Shown here piece by piece: positions 44,356 through 52,982 of a DNA stretch of 64,000 nt (positions are counted from its first letter, which is position 1; every line of letters starts with the position of its first letter). Made by a program: the position numbers and the translations under genes. Origin of the DNA: JANQPX01 sp965204405 (lineage in GTDB: Bacteria; Pseudomonadota; Alphaproteobacteria; Geminicoccales; Geminicoccaceae); contig CBDBEN010000004.1 in the NCBI GenBank assembly GCA_965204405.1, forward strand, positions 62,001 through 126,000, written 5' to 3'. The notes under the pieces were generated by a model. That model ran no database searches and was not told where the DNA came from. It worked only from the letters and a program-made list of their open reading frames with translations.

Positions 44356-46664
44356 CGGCGGCCTCCGGCGGGATGGCTCGACGGGCGCACTTTGAGGAGC
44401 GCGATGACCGCGAGTGCTGCCGTCGCAACCACGGCGATTTCACCGAGCGTGTCGAGGGCGCGAAAGTCCACGAGGATGACGTTGACGATATTGCGGCCGT
44501 ACGCTTCAGGGTAGCTCGCCTGCTCGAAGAAGCGGGTGATCTCGAGGTCGAGCGGCGTGAGGGCGACGCCAATAGTGACGAGCGCCACCACGAGGCCGGC
44601 GCTGGCCGCGAGGACGGAGTCGCGCAGGCCGCCGAACCTGCCCGGGTGGGCGTTGCCGGCAAATCCCGGCAGCCGGAGGAGGACGATCGCGATCAGCACG
44701 ACGAATAGCGTCTCCACCATCAGCTGGGTGATGGCGACGTCGATCGCGCCGAACATCAAGAAGATGAGGGCGACGCCGATACCCACGAGGCCGAGCGCAC
44801 AAATCGCGAGCAGGCGGGACGTGGTGACCACGATCACGCCGGTGGCGATCACCATGATGGCTGCGACCACCCAGGCGAGCGGCGGCACCGGCGTTGCCCG
44901 ATCCAGATCGAGCTTGACGTCCGCCCCGATCAAGGCTGCGCCGCCGCCGGCAGCGATGACGACGAAGACCACGGTAAGATACCGGCCGAGCTCGCCGGAC
45001 TGCAGCCGAGCGGTGACAAATGCCGCGAAGCGCTGGATCGTGTTCAAGATTGCCTCATAGGACCGGTCGCCGGTCAGCGGCAGCGCGTCGACCAGCGCGT
45101 CGATGCCTCTGCGCACGCGCCTCGCCTGCCAGAACAGCAGGGCGCCGGCCGCAACGGTGATGATGCTCAGCATCAGCGGCAGATTGATCCCATGCCAGAG
45201 TGCGAGCTTCACCGAGGTTGGCTCCCGCAGCACACCGGTGACGGCTGGCTCGATCACGGCTTTCGAGATGAGCTCGGGAAAGATGCCGGTGACCAGGCCG
45301 GCCGCAGCCAGGACCAGTGATCCGAGCCACATCAGCGTCGATGCTTCATGTGGCGCATGCGCCAGGGCTTCGGCATCTTTCGGGCGGGGTTTCAGAAAAA
45401 CTCGGATGACGATGGCCATGGCGACCGCGACCATCATCGCGTTGGCCGCGACCGCTGCTCCCGCGATCAGAAAAGGCTCCTCGGCGATGGCGAGCGCGCC
45501 TTCATATTTCAGCTCCTTACCGATGAAGCCTAGAAAAGGTGGAAAGCCTGCCATCGACAGCCCAGCCGCAGCAGCAATCAAAGCGGTGAACGGCATGGCA
45601 CGAACAAGGCCGCCCAGCCGGTCGATATCGCGGGTGCCGGTGGCATGGTCGACATTGCCGATCACCAGGAAGAGGGCGCATTTATAGAACGCGTGGACGA
45701 TCAGAAAGGTCATCGCCGCGAGCACCGCTATGCGCACATCCGAGCCCAGAAACATGGTAAGCGTGCCGAGCGCCATCACCGTGGTCCAGGCGAGCATCAG
45801 CTTGAGGTCGGTCTGGCGAAGCGCCATCAGCGAAGCCCAAAGCGCCGTCACGGCACCTGCTACCGTAAGGGTATAGAACCAGGCATCCGTGCCGCCGAGC
45901 GCAGGCTGCAGTCGAGCCAGCAGATAGATGCCGGCTTTGACCATGGTCGCCGAGTGCAGATAGGCGCTGACTGGCGTGGGCGCGGCCATCGCGTTGGGTA
46001 GCCAAAAATGGAACGGAAACTGCGCGGATTTGGTGAAGGCGCCGATCAGGATCAAGGTGAGGATTGGCAGATAAAGCGGGGCCGAGTTGAGCGCCGGGTC
46101 CGCGGCGAGGATGTCCGAGAGGAGATAGCTGCCCGCCGTTTCCGCCAAGAGGATCAGGCCGACCAGCAAGGCGAGGCCGCCGGCACCGGTCACCAGCAGG
46201 GCCTGCAGCGCCGACCGTCTGGCCTTGGCGTTCTCGTGATCGAAGCCGACCAGAAGGAAGGACGTGACGGTGGTCAGTTCCCAGAAGACGAAGAGCAGGA
46301 TGACATTGTCGGCGGTGACCAGACCGAGCATCGAGAGCATGAAGGCGAGCAGCAGGACCTGGAGCCGCCCCATATCCTTGTGATGTCTGAGATAGGCGGC
46401 GGCGTAGAGCACAACGAGCACGCCGACGACGCTGATCAATAGAGCGAACAGCAGGCTGAGACCATCAAGACGAAAGGCAAGGTCGATGCCCAGGCTCGGC
46501 ACCCAGGGCAGCAGCAGTGCCGTTGCCTTGCCAGATGCGATGGTGGGCACCTGGGCGGCGAAGCCAAATGCGAGACATGCTGCAGCGGCGAGCGCGACAA
46601 AGAATGCGAAGGGCAGCCTTCGCACCCCGTCTCCACCACTCGTCAAGGTTGCCGTGTCGGCCAT
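44352..46664 (-). CDS. mrpA: Na+/H+ antiporter subunit MrpA
   Basis: 770 residues from MADTATLTSG (GAGGA upstream; the frame from 46730 adds 22 unsupported residues). The NuoL-like core of about 14-16 helices contains the essential region VFWELTTVTSFLLVGFDHEN and QFPFHFWLPNAMAAPTPVSAY; the C-terminal third carries the DUF4040/MbhE-type helices expected of MrpA (FGAIDVAITQLMVETLFVVL). It is the largest and probably proton-translocating subunit. First gene of the mrpABCDEFG operon; 143 bases separate it from the Bax inhibitor gene. Confidence 0.95.
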   Translation of the reverse strand: MADTATLTSGGDGVRRLPFAFFVALAAAACLAFGFAAQVPTIASGKATALLLPWVPSLGIDLAFRLDGLSLLFALLISVVGVLVVLYAAAYLRHHKDMGRLQVLLLAFMLSMLGLVTADNVILLFVFWELTTVTSFLLVGFDHENAKARRSALQALLVTGAGGLALLVGLILLAETAGSYLLSDILAADPALNSAPLYLPILTLILIGAFTKSAQFPFHFWLPNAMAAPTPVSAYLHSATMVKAGIYLLARLQPALGGTDAWFYTLTVAGAVTALWASLMALRQTDLKLMLAWTTVMALGTLTMFLGSDVRIAVLAAMTFLIVHAFYKCALFLVIGNVDHATGTRDIDRLGGLVRAMPFTALIAAAAGLSMAGFPPFLGFIGKELKYEGALAIAEEPFLIAGAAVAANAMMVAVAMAIVIRVFLKPRPKDAEALAHAPHEASTLMWLGSLVLAAAGLVTGIFPELISKAVIEPAVTGVLREPTSVKLALWHGINLPLMLSIITVAAGALLFWQARRVRRGIDALVDALPLTGDRSYEAILNTIQRFAAFVTARLQSGELGRYLTVVFVVIAAGGGAALIGADVKLDLDRATPVPPLAWVVAAIMVIATGVIVVTTSRLLAICALGLVGIGVALIFLMFGAIDVAITQLMVETLFVVLIAIVLLRLPGFAGNAHPGRFGGLRDSVLAASAGLVVALVTIGVALTPLDLEITRFFEQASYPEAYGRNIVNVILVDFRALDTLGEIAVVATAALAVIALLKVRPSSHPAGGRR

Positions 46665-46807
46665 CTGGTCCTCATGTTCACCGGGCGTAGTGGCTCGATC
46701 GCGTTCGGAGGGACGCGGACGGCCTGGCAAGGAAGGAATATCTGCCGTCGAGGTTTGCGGGGCGGATTCTTTAGCCGCTCCGCCGGATGCTCAAATCGTC
46801 GATGCGG

Positions 46808-47533
46808 CTATTCCTGCTGCTGCGCGCCAAAGAACTGAAGGAGGAGCATGAACAGGTTGATGAAGCTCAAATAGAGGGACAGTGCGCCCATCACGGCGAG
46901 CTTGGACAAGGCCTCCCTGCCCGCTCCCTCGTCATAGAGTTCCTTGATGCGCTGGTTGTCGTAGGCAGTCAGGCCGGTAAACACCAGGACACCGATGATC
47001 GAGACCGCGAAGTGCAGTGCGGAACTCTGCAGGAAGACGTTGACCAGGGAGGCGATGATCACGCCGATCAGCCCCATGAACAGGAAGGAACCCATACCGG
47101 AGAGATCGCGCTTGGTGGTGTAGCCGTAGAGGCTCATCGCACCGAATACCGCCGCAGTGATGAAGAACACGCGGGCGACGCTCGCACCTGTATAAACCTG
47201 AAAGATCCAGGCGATCGACAGGCCCATGACGCCGGCGAATGCCCAAAAAAGCGCCTGCGCTTTGGCTGCTGACATGCTGTCCGCCTTGAACGAGATGAAG
47301 AACACGAAGGCGAGTGGCGCGAGCATCACGACCCATTGAAGCGGCGTGCCGAAGATAGAGTTGTAGAGGATGGGCGTGCCCGCAGTGAGCATCGCCACTA
47401 CACCGGTCAGCAGAAGTCCAAGACCCATAACGTTGTAGACCCGGAGCATATGCTGACGAAGACCCTCGTCATGGTCGGCGCGATCGGCCGGACCGGAATA
47501 GCCGAGGGGTCGTCCATGGGCGTTGGCGGTCAT
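46808..47533 (-). CDS. Bax inhibitor-1 / YccA family membrane protein
   Basis: 241 residues with seven helices. The BI-1 pattern is visible (VYNVMGLGLLLTGVVAMLTA, ALFWAFAGVMGLSIAWIF, DLSGMGSFLFMGLIGVIIAS, and NLFMLLLQFFG at the C-terminus). The typical conserved C-terminal region (VLVFTGLTAYDNQRIKELY) is present. Bacterial BI-1 proteins are pH-dependent calcium leak channels or FtsH-associated proteins. Same strand as the Mrp operon and upstream of it, in keeping with an ion-homeostasis neighbourhood. Confidence 0.92.
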   Translation of the reverse strand: MTANAHGRPLGYSGPADRADHDEGLRQHMLRVYNVMGLGLLLTGVVAMLTAGTPILYNSIFGTPLQWVVMLAPLAFVFFISFKADSMSAAKAQALFWAFAGVMGLSIAWIFQVYTGASVARVFFITAAVFGAMSLYGYTTKRDLSGMGSFLFMGLIGVIIASLVNVFLQSSALHFAVSIIGVLVFTGLTAYDNQRIKELYDEGAGREALSKLAVMGALSLYLSFINLFMLLLQFFGAQQQE

Positions 47534-47895
47534 TGGATTCCTCGTTGGTTCAAAGATGCTGTGCGGGTTGCCGCGGCAGGCAAGACAGGTGCGGCGATCG
47601 TCTGACTAGGAAGTTGGGGCGGACCGGGCTTCCTCTCCAATCGTTTGGTGGCAGTGTATTGATTGAAAAAAATGATCAAAAACTCGTTTCTTGATTGGTT
47701 GAGTGTTTTCGTTTGATCGATGCATCGATTCCGACCGGCAAGTGGCCGGCCATCAGGGACAGCCGGCCAAACGCCATGGCGGGGTGGGGCTAGTGGTGTG
47801 ACCACATCATCTGGTTCCCTCTGCGATCGCCAAGACCGACGGTATGCAGCCATTTTCTGAGGATGCTGAGGGAATCTTTCATTTCGGTCATACTA
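47534..47895. other. Gene-free stretch with a family 2 CTAG element
   Basis: 362 bases that would include the Bax inhibitor promoter (47534-47789, AT-rich around 47650-47720) and, to the right, the element listed at 47790. No supported gene. Confidence 0.4.
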
Positions 47896-47899
47896 CTAA
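47790..47899. repeat. Family 2 CTAG element at the fasciclin gene stop
   Basis: About 110 bp. Left tip CTAGTGGTGTGACCACATCA; the right tip (inverted, TTAGTAGTATGACCGAAAT) is TA-flanked and includes the minus-strand TAG stop of the fasciclin gene. The left 20 bases equal those of the element at 21339. Confidence 0.6.
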
Positions 47900-48402
47900 T
47901 TGGGCAAAATGACCTGATCGATCACATGGATCATACCATTGGAGGCCTCGATGTCCGGCTGGATCAAGGCCGCCTGTTCGACCTTGGTCATCCGCCCGGC
48001 TGAGTCGATCTCGATCAAGCCGCCCTGGACGGTTTTGAGTTCCTTCATCTCGCCCGCGATGTCCTCAGCCATCACCTTGTCCGGCACGACATGATAGGTG
48101 AGAACTTCGGCCAGTTCCTCCCTGTTATCGGGTTGTAACAGCTCGTCCAATTTGCCTTCGGGCAGCTGCGCGAAAGCGTCATCGGTCGGCGCGAAGATCG
48201 TGAACGGTCCTTCACCGCTCAGAGTTTCGACCAGGCCGGCCGCCTCGGCCGCTTGCAGCAACGTTTCGAACTGACCCGCATCCTTGGCCATGTCGACGAT
48301 GGTCTTGCCGCTGGTCTCCGCGTCGGCATGGGCCGCCATTCCCAAGACAGCCAATGGGCCGGCGAGCACGGCGGCAAGGACGATATGTCGGGTCGCAAAC
48401 AT
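47896..48402 (-). CDS. Secreted fasciclin (FAS1) domain protein
   Basis: 168 residues. Signal peptide (residues 1-28, cleaved after ADA) followed by a single FAS1 domain. FAS1 signatures: TIFAPTDDAFAQLPEG (H1 motif region), VLTYHVVPDKVMAEDI (YH motif), and NGMIHVIDQVILP at the C-terminus. FAS1 proteins act in adhesion or cell-surface interactions; single-domain bacterial forms are secreted. Diverges from the OxyR-like regulator. Confidence 0.92.
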   Translation of the reverse strand: MFATRHIVLAAVLAGPLAVLGMAAHADAETSGKTIVDMAKDAGQFETLLQAAEAAGLVETLSGEGPFTIFAPTDDAFAQLPEGKLDELLQPDNREELAEVLTYHVVPDKVMAEDIAGEMKELKTVQGGLIEIDSAGRMTKVEQAALIQPDIEASNGMIHVIDQVILPN

Positions 48403-48645
48403 GTCAGGTCTCCTGATGAGTTATGTTGGTCCGATGAGGCCGGCATCGACCCGCTGAGCAGGCGGGGAGTTAGGGTCGGGTCAATAGCAAAACTGATCTT
48501 CACCGGCCTCGTTCATGGAGATAGACATAAGACATCGATTGCTCCAATTGATAAATTGAGCTTTTTTGATCGGTTAATCCTATTGAAAAACGAGCCGTTC
48601 AAGCCCACCCTTGATCGATGTAACCCCTTTCACCGAGATGCATCC

Positions 48646-49569
48646 ATGCCGACGCTCAAGCAGTTCCGCTATCTGGTCACGCTCGCCCACACCCTGCATT
48701 TCAGAAAGGCCGCCGAACAGTGTCACGTCAGCCAGCCGACTTTGTCCGGTCAGCTTCAGGAACTGGAGGAACGCCTCGGCGTGCAGCTGGTGGAGCGCAG
48801 CCGGCGCAGCCAGGTGGTGCTCACCCCCATCGGCCAGACCATCGCCGAACGTGCCCGCATCGTGCTGCGCGACGTGCAAGATATCGTCGACCTCGGCAAG
48901 CATGGCCAGCAATGGCTGGACGGCACCATCAAGCTTGGCGCACTGCCGACGCTGGGCCCCTATCTCCTGCCTCACGTTCTGCCGGAACTGCACCAGAGCC
49001 ATCCTGGCCTCAAGCTCTATGTGCGCGAGGGCATGCCCATGCCGTTGATCCGGAGTTTGGAGGACGGCGATCTGGATCTGCTGCTGTTTCCGATGCCGAT
49101 CAGGGAAACCGATCTCGAGAGCACACGTCTGTTTCGGGAGCAGCTCCTGGTGGTCATTCCCAGCGAGCATCCCCTTGCCTCCAAGGAACAGATCGACCGC
49201 GCCGATCTCAGAGGCGAGACCGTGCTGGCACTGGAGCCCGGCCACCGGCTCTATGAACAGGTTGCGGATCTCTGCCGTGAATTCGGCGCTGATCTCTCCC
49301 ATGATTTCGAGGGCACCAGCCTCGACACCCTTCGCCTCATGGTCGGTATGGGCATGGGCATTTCCTTCATGCCCACCGTCTATGTCCTCTCTGAAACGCC
49401 GAAGGACTCCCAGGTGGTGGCCCGTCCGATGAGCAGCCGCCCGCCGTCGCGCACCGTGGGCCTGGTCTGGCGCCGCCATTCCGCCCGTGGTGACGAATAT
49501 CAGGCGCTGGCGAGCATCATCCGCGGTATCCTCAGGTCCGAATTGCCGGCTGTCACCGTCGTTGATTGA
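48646..49569 (+). CDS. LysR regulator of the OxyR-like branch, lacking the first redox cysteine
   Basis: 307 residues from MPTLKQFRYLVTLAHTLHFR. The N-terminal helix-turn-helix (residues 6-62, with AAEQCHVSQPTLSGQLQELE) and effector domain match OxyR-like LysR regulators. The region equal to the OxyR redox loop reads GHRLYEQVADLCREFGADL: the position of E. coli Cys199 is Arg, whereas that of Cys208 is Cys. Thus disulfide sensing like classical OxyR is not possible. The gene diverges from the fasciclin gene. The target and signal are unknown. Confidence 0.85.
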   Translation: MPTLKQFRYLVTLAHTLHFRKAAEQCHVSQPTLSGQLQELEERLGVQLVERSRRSQVVLTPIGQTIAERARIVLRDVQDIVDLGKHGQQWLDGTIKLGALPTLGPYLLPHVLPELHQSHPGLKLYVREGMPMPLIRSLEDGDLDLLLFPMPIRETDLESTRLFREQLLVVIPSEHPLASKEQIDRADLRGETVLALEPGHRLYEQVADLCREFGADLSHDFEGTSLDTLRLMVGMGMGISFMPTVYVLSETPKDSQVVARPMSSRPPSRTVGLVWRRHSARGDEYQALASIIRGILRSELPAVTVVD

Positions 49570-49608
49570 AGGCTGGGGCTAACGAGTCATTGCAGACCTG
49601 AGAAGGTA

Positions 49609-49739
49609 CTGGAGCGTTTTTCGACCTTACGAAGTCACCGCCAGCCCTCTCCCCCGCCCAACCACCCGCAGGATCCCGACCATATCGGGTGGTTGGGCGG
49701 GAGAGAGGGCTGGTTCCGTTTGATCGGAAAATGGACTAG
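49609..49739. repeat. Family 1 CTAG-type element, copy C
   Basis: 131 bp. The left tip is CTGGAGCGTTTTTCGACCTT (degenerate CTAG) and the right side ends in CTAG. It has the CAGCCCTCTCCCCCGCCCAA arm and an extended palindrome with GACCATATCGGG. Located between the OxyR-like gene and the anti-sigma gene. Confidence 0.65.
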
Positions 49740-49809
49740 ATCCTCGCTGATCGGCCCTACCGGATTTGCAAGGAGTGTGCCGACGTCCGGCCGTCTGGTT
49801 GCTCGCGGC

Positions 49810-50673
49810 TCATATTGACGCTCTTATGGTCTTTGCCGGATGCTCGATCGAATCGGTATTGGCAGCCGCTCGATGGCGCTTGCTGCGCGCAAGGGCCGCA
49901 AGGAAAATCGACAGATCGTCTTTCTCCAGATCGGACACGACCGCATAAACCAAGTTGCCTTCATGCCAGATCATGTTGCGCACAAGATCGACCTGATGGA
50001 CGGACCGGCTGATGGCGAGGCGCGGCTCGAAGGTCGCCTCCGGGAGGGGCAGGTCGTGAGCCGCCATCACATAGACGGAGATCATCTGATCGCCACGCTG
50101 ATAAGCGAGTGCGCTGACGCGGCGGTCGAGAAACCAGCAAAGACGCCCGCCGACCAGCTCGAAACCAGCGATCCGCGCCTTGATCCTGGGCGGTTCGAAG
50201 GCGAGGCGCTCCTCGAACCAGGCTTCGACCACAGCAGGATTCCGGCTTTCGACGTCGAGCCCCCGCCCGCTCAAACGGTAGGTGGTGAAATCCTGAACCG
50301 GAGCGGCGATGACGGAATAGTCGGCCTGGGCTTGCCACCATGCCACGGTGCCGCCGACACCCAGCAGTAAGACGACCGAAGCCGCCAGCGCGAGCGGGCG
50401 CACTCGATCATACCACCAGGCCTCGAGTTGGACCGGATCGGCGTTTTCGGCGGCTGGTGGCAGGCGCCGTTCGATCTGTGTCCAGAGATCCCAAGGCGCT
50501 TGCTCGGCGCCAAGCTCTCTCCGGACCGTCCCGGACAGCGCACGCAACGCATCGACCCGCGCCTGGCAGCCGGCGCAGTCCATCAGATGGCGCTCGATGA
50601 GGCTGGTCTGCTCAGACGATGTCTCGCCGTCCACGAAGGCGTCGAGCCGATGGTAGATATCAGGGCAAGCCAT
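49810..50673 (-). CDS. Transmembrane anti-sigma factor with zinc-finger (ZAS) N-terminus
   Basis: 287 residues from MACPDIYHRLDAFVDGETSS, a start chosen because the longer frame (to 51093) overlaps the sigma gene in a different frame. The ZAS motif H-x3-C-x2-C is seen in IERHLMDCAGC. A membrane helix (about residues 118-138, PLALAASVVLLLGVGGTVAWW) separates the cytoplasmic ZAS domain from a periplasmic sensor of about 145 residues. It lies 11 bases downstream of the sigma gene, a common cognate pair. Release of sigma after an envelope or redox signal is likely. Confidence 0.85.
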   Translation of the reverse strand: MACPDIYHRLDAFVDGETSSEQTSLIERHLMDCAGCQARVDALRALSGTVRRELGAEQAPWDLWTQIERRLPPAAENADPVQLEAWWYDRVRPLALAASVVLLLGVGGTVAWWQAQADYSVIAAPVQDFTTYRLSGRGLDVESRNPAVVEAWFEERLAFEPPRIKARIAGFELVGGRLCWFLDRRVSALAYQRGDQMISVYVMAAHDLPLPEATFEPRLAISRSVHQVDLVRNMIWHEGNLVYAVVSDLEKDDLSIFLAALARSKRHRAAANTDSIEHPAKTIRASI

Positions 50674-50684
50674 GGTTTTCGATC

Positions 50685-51287
50685 TCAAGCAAACAACATG
50701 ACGACGCGGCTCACATCCCGACGAGTCGCCTTGCCGGGACGGTGGTCCAGCACGCTGCTCAGCCTTCCCTGCAGTTCGGCCCGCGCGCGATGCAATCGCG
50801 AACGCACGGTACCGATGGGCAGTTCCAAGCTTTCCGCTGCTTCGGCATAGGTCATCTCCTCGACCAGGATCAGCATCACGACCACGCGAAGCTCGGGCCC
50901 GAGTGCCGACAGGGCATCCGCGACGACGGCACCGACATTCCTCCCGATCGCCATGGCTTCGGGTGTGGCACAGCGGGATAAGAGCGTCGTTGCGCCAACC
51001 GATTCCGGCAGGCCGTCGATCGGTACGAAAGTGGCGCCGGCCCGCCGCCGCAGCTGGTCGATGCAGAGATTGGTCAGGATGCGGAAGATCCATGCCTTGA
51101 AGTTGGAGCCGTCCTCATAGCGGTCGAACTGTGCATAAGCCTTGAGACAGGCATCCTGCACCAGTTCCTCGGCGACCGGCCGATCCTCGACCATTCGAAA
51201 AGCGGTCCGATAGAGGCTGTCGAGAAGCGGCTGCACCAAAGCAGCGAACCTCTCTCTTTGCGGCGGCGTGTTCGATCCTCGGTGCAA
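50685..51287 (-). CDS. ECF-type RNA polymerase sigma factor
   Basis: 200 residues from a TTG at 51287; no in-frame ATG exists before a stop, and GGAGA precedes it. Sigma region 2 is visible (LYRTAFRMVEDRPVAEELVQ, then AWIFRILTNLCIDQLRRR) and region 4 follows (EEMTYAEAAESLELPIGTVR). It is the ECF partner of the membrane anti-sigma gene, in the same operon. Its promoters cannot be identified here, although the thioredoxin-like gene diverging on the right is a candidate target. Confidence 0.86.
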   Translation of the reverse strand: MHRGSNTPPQRERFAALVQPLLDSLYRTAFRMVEDRPVAEELVQDACLKAYAQFDRYEDGSNFKAWIFRILTNLCIDQLRRRAGATFVPIDGLPESVGATTLLSRCATPEAMAIGRNVGAVVADALSALGPELRVVVMLILVEEMTYAEAAESLELPIGTVRSRLHRARAELQGRLSSVLDHRPGKATRRDVSRVVMLFA

Positions 51288-51588
51288 CGAGCCAGTCTCC
51301 AGCGGTCATCGACCTGTCCTACCAACTACAACGAAACGATCAAAAAGAAGTTCCGAGAAATATCGCGTTCGTCAGAAAGGTTTCTGTGGGTGATGATCAC
51401 CAGGAGGATGCAGAGAAGAGAAGACACAATCATGTGAAGCGCGCCCCTCCGTACGACGTGACATCGCCAGCTGCATCAGAAAAGGACCGTCGGCGCCAAG
51501 ACCGGCATCTCTGCGCATTTTCTGCGAACTTTTTGCCAGCCCCTTCGTTATAGCTTTCGGATCGTTCAAGGAGGAGCAAGCCGTCGCC
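51288..51588. other. Divergent promoter region of the sigma and thioredoxin-like genes
   Basis: 301 bases with AT-rich stretches near 51330-51370. This region probably holds the sigma operon promoter (ECF operons are often autoregulated) and the promoter of the thioredoxin-like gene. No motif was matched with confidence. Confidence 0.35.
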
Positions 51589-52104
51589 ATGGCGAAACAA
51601 GGAAAGCGCGCAGCAAAACGCCCGAACCAGCATAAGAACCGACCGGCAGCGAAGGCGGCCACTGGCGCACAATCGCTCGATCGACGCAATGTCCTGGGTA
51701 AGATGCGTAACGCAGCACTGGCCGCCGCCGGGGTCGGTGCGGTCGGCTGGTACGTCGTTTCGGAGGTACGCGCAGGTATCCAGGAGGCGGACCTCACCAG
51801 GATCGGTAATGGAATTCCCACGATCGTCCAGATCCACGACCCGCAATGCCCGGTCTGCCAGGCGCTGCAGAAGGAGGCACGGAAGGCACTTGCAGAATTC
51901 CAAGAAGGCGAACTGCAATATCTGGTCGCCAATATCCGACAGGACAAGGGACGCCGCCTCGCCACGCAGCATGGCGTCCAGCATGTGACCTTGCTGCTCT
52001 TCGACGGCAAGGGAGAGCGGCAGGAGATTCTGGCTGGCCCAAACACCAGTGCAGATCTGGAACGTGCTTTCCGCCGGCATCTCGAGCGTGAAATGCGCAG
52101 CTGA
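51589..52104 (+). CDS. Membrane-anchored thioredoxin-like protein with CPVC motif
   Basis: 171 residues. A basic N-terminus (Lys/Arg-rich, residues 1-45) precedes a hydrophobic anchor (about residues 43-58, NAALAAAGVGAVGWYVV) and a thioredoxin fold: VQIHDPQCPVCQALQKEARK holds the redox pair Cys-Pro-Val-Cys near residue 88. The fold is short (about 85 residues). GGAGGAG lies 12 or more bases before the ATG. Adjacent sigma/anti-sigma genes make an envelope thiol-stress link plausible. Confidence 0.75.
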   Translation: MAKQGKRAAKRPNQHKNRPAAKAATGAQSLDRRNVLGKMRNAALAAAGVGAVGWYVVSEVRAGIQEADLTRIGNGIPTIVQIHDPQCPVCQALQKEARKALAEFQEGELQYLVANIRQDKGRRLATQHGVQHVTLLLFDGKGERQEILAGPNTSADLERAFRRHLEREMRS

Positions 52105-52370
52105 GTGACGAAACGCGACCAATTGTGAATCGCCTCTCCGGCGGCATTGGTGCTAAGGGCTGCCCAACCACCAGAAATCGCTCGAAAATGAAGCCGACCC
52201 CGCCATAAGGAACGGGACATCTGGGCTGACTTCCATCTGCGCGCCGCAAGCGGCGGGGAATGTAGCCAAAGAGAGTAAAATCAGGAAAACCTGTTGGTGT
52301 CCTGAAACCGACGTTCGTTCGATCGCATCGGCTTAACCTTTGGTTAACCGTACCTGGGTAGAACTGATAT

Positions 52371-52450
52371 CGGTCCATGAGACCCTGGAAATCCGAGCCT
52401 CACTACCCTCTCCCCGGCGGACGGGTGGATTCCCAGGGTCTCATGGACCG
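52371..52450. repeat. 80-bp inverted repeat with perfect 18-bp arms
   Basis: CGGTCCATGAGACCCTGG (52371-52388) and its exact reverse complement (52433-52450) frame a 44-base loop. Arms are short, symmetric and flanked by dissimilar DNA. It could be a terminal-inverted-repeat element or a strong transcript hairpin. It differs from the CTAG elements. Confidence 0.6.
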
Positions 52451-52513
52451 GAAAAGCCATCGTAACACTCAATCATGAAGAAAAGATGAAGAGCGATTGT
52501 TCCGACGGCGGTG

Positions 52514-52616
52514 CTAGAACGTTTTTCGGTCTTGTGAAGTCGCCACCCGCAGGAAGCCGACCATATCGGGTAGTAAGGAAAGCGGGCTGGTTCCGATCGA
52601 TCGGACAATGCTTTAG
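52514..52616. repeat. Family 1 CTAG-type element, copy D (shortened)
   Basis: About 103 bp. Left tip CTAGAACGTTTTTCGGTCTT; the right end is TTAG. The palindrome is eroded: CACCCGCAGGAAGCCGACCA then TATCGGGTAGTAAGG. Related to copies C and E by the CGGTCTTGTGAAGTC start. It has lost about a quarter of its length. Confidence 0.6.
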
Positions 52617-52982
52617 CAGAGGATAATCGAACGGACGTTGCGATCAGGACACTAGCCGAAACTCGCATTTTACCTCCTAAGGCAAGCTCGCATCCGGACC
52701 GTGGCAAACGAGACCTTGACCTAAGGTCTTCGATGTCAACGAAACGCTTCATGCCAAAGCCCTCTTGAAATACTTTCGGGGCAGTGACGATGACATGCGC
52801 GAGGATTGGCCCAATTCGGCTTATCAAGGCCGTGACTGCGATACCACGCCGTTCCTTTATGTGGGCTTGGTGGTTGATGTCTCGTTGATGCCCCACGGTC
52901 CGGCGAACTCGGCTTCCTTATCCTGATTTTGGCTGTTCCCATGTATGGACGCATACCGGTGCATCCCATATGACCTGATATT
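52617..52982. other. Region without a supported gene before benE
   Basis: 366 bases with no hairpin, no ORF with ribosome site and no recognised motif. Minus-strand open frame 52441-52896 crosses this part but has no similarity I recognise. Confidence 0.4.

Noticed and set aside
52441..52896. 151-codon minus-strand frame before benE
   Set aside because: No recognisable similarity and it runs across a repeat element.
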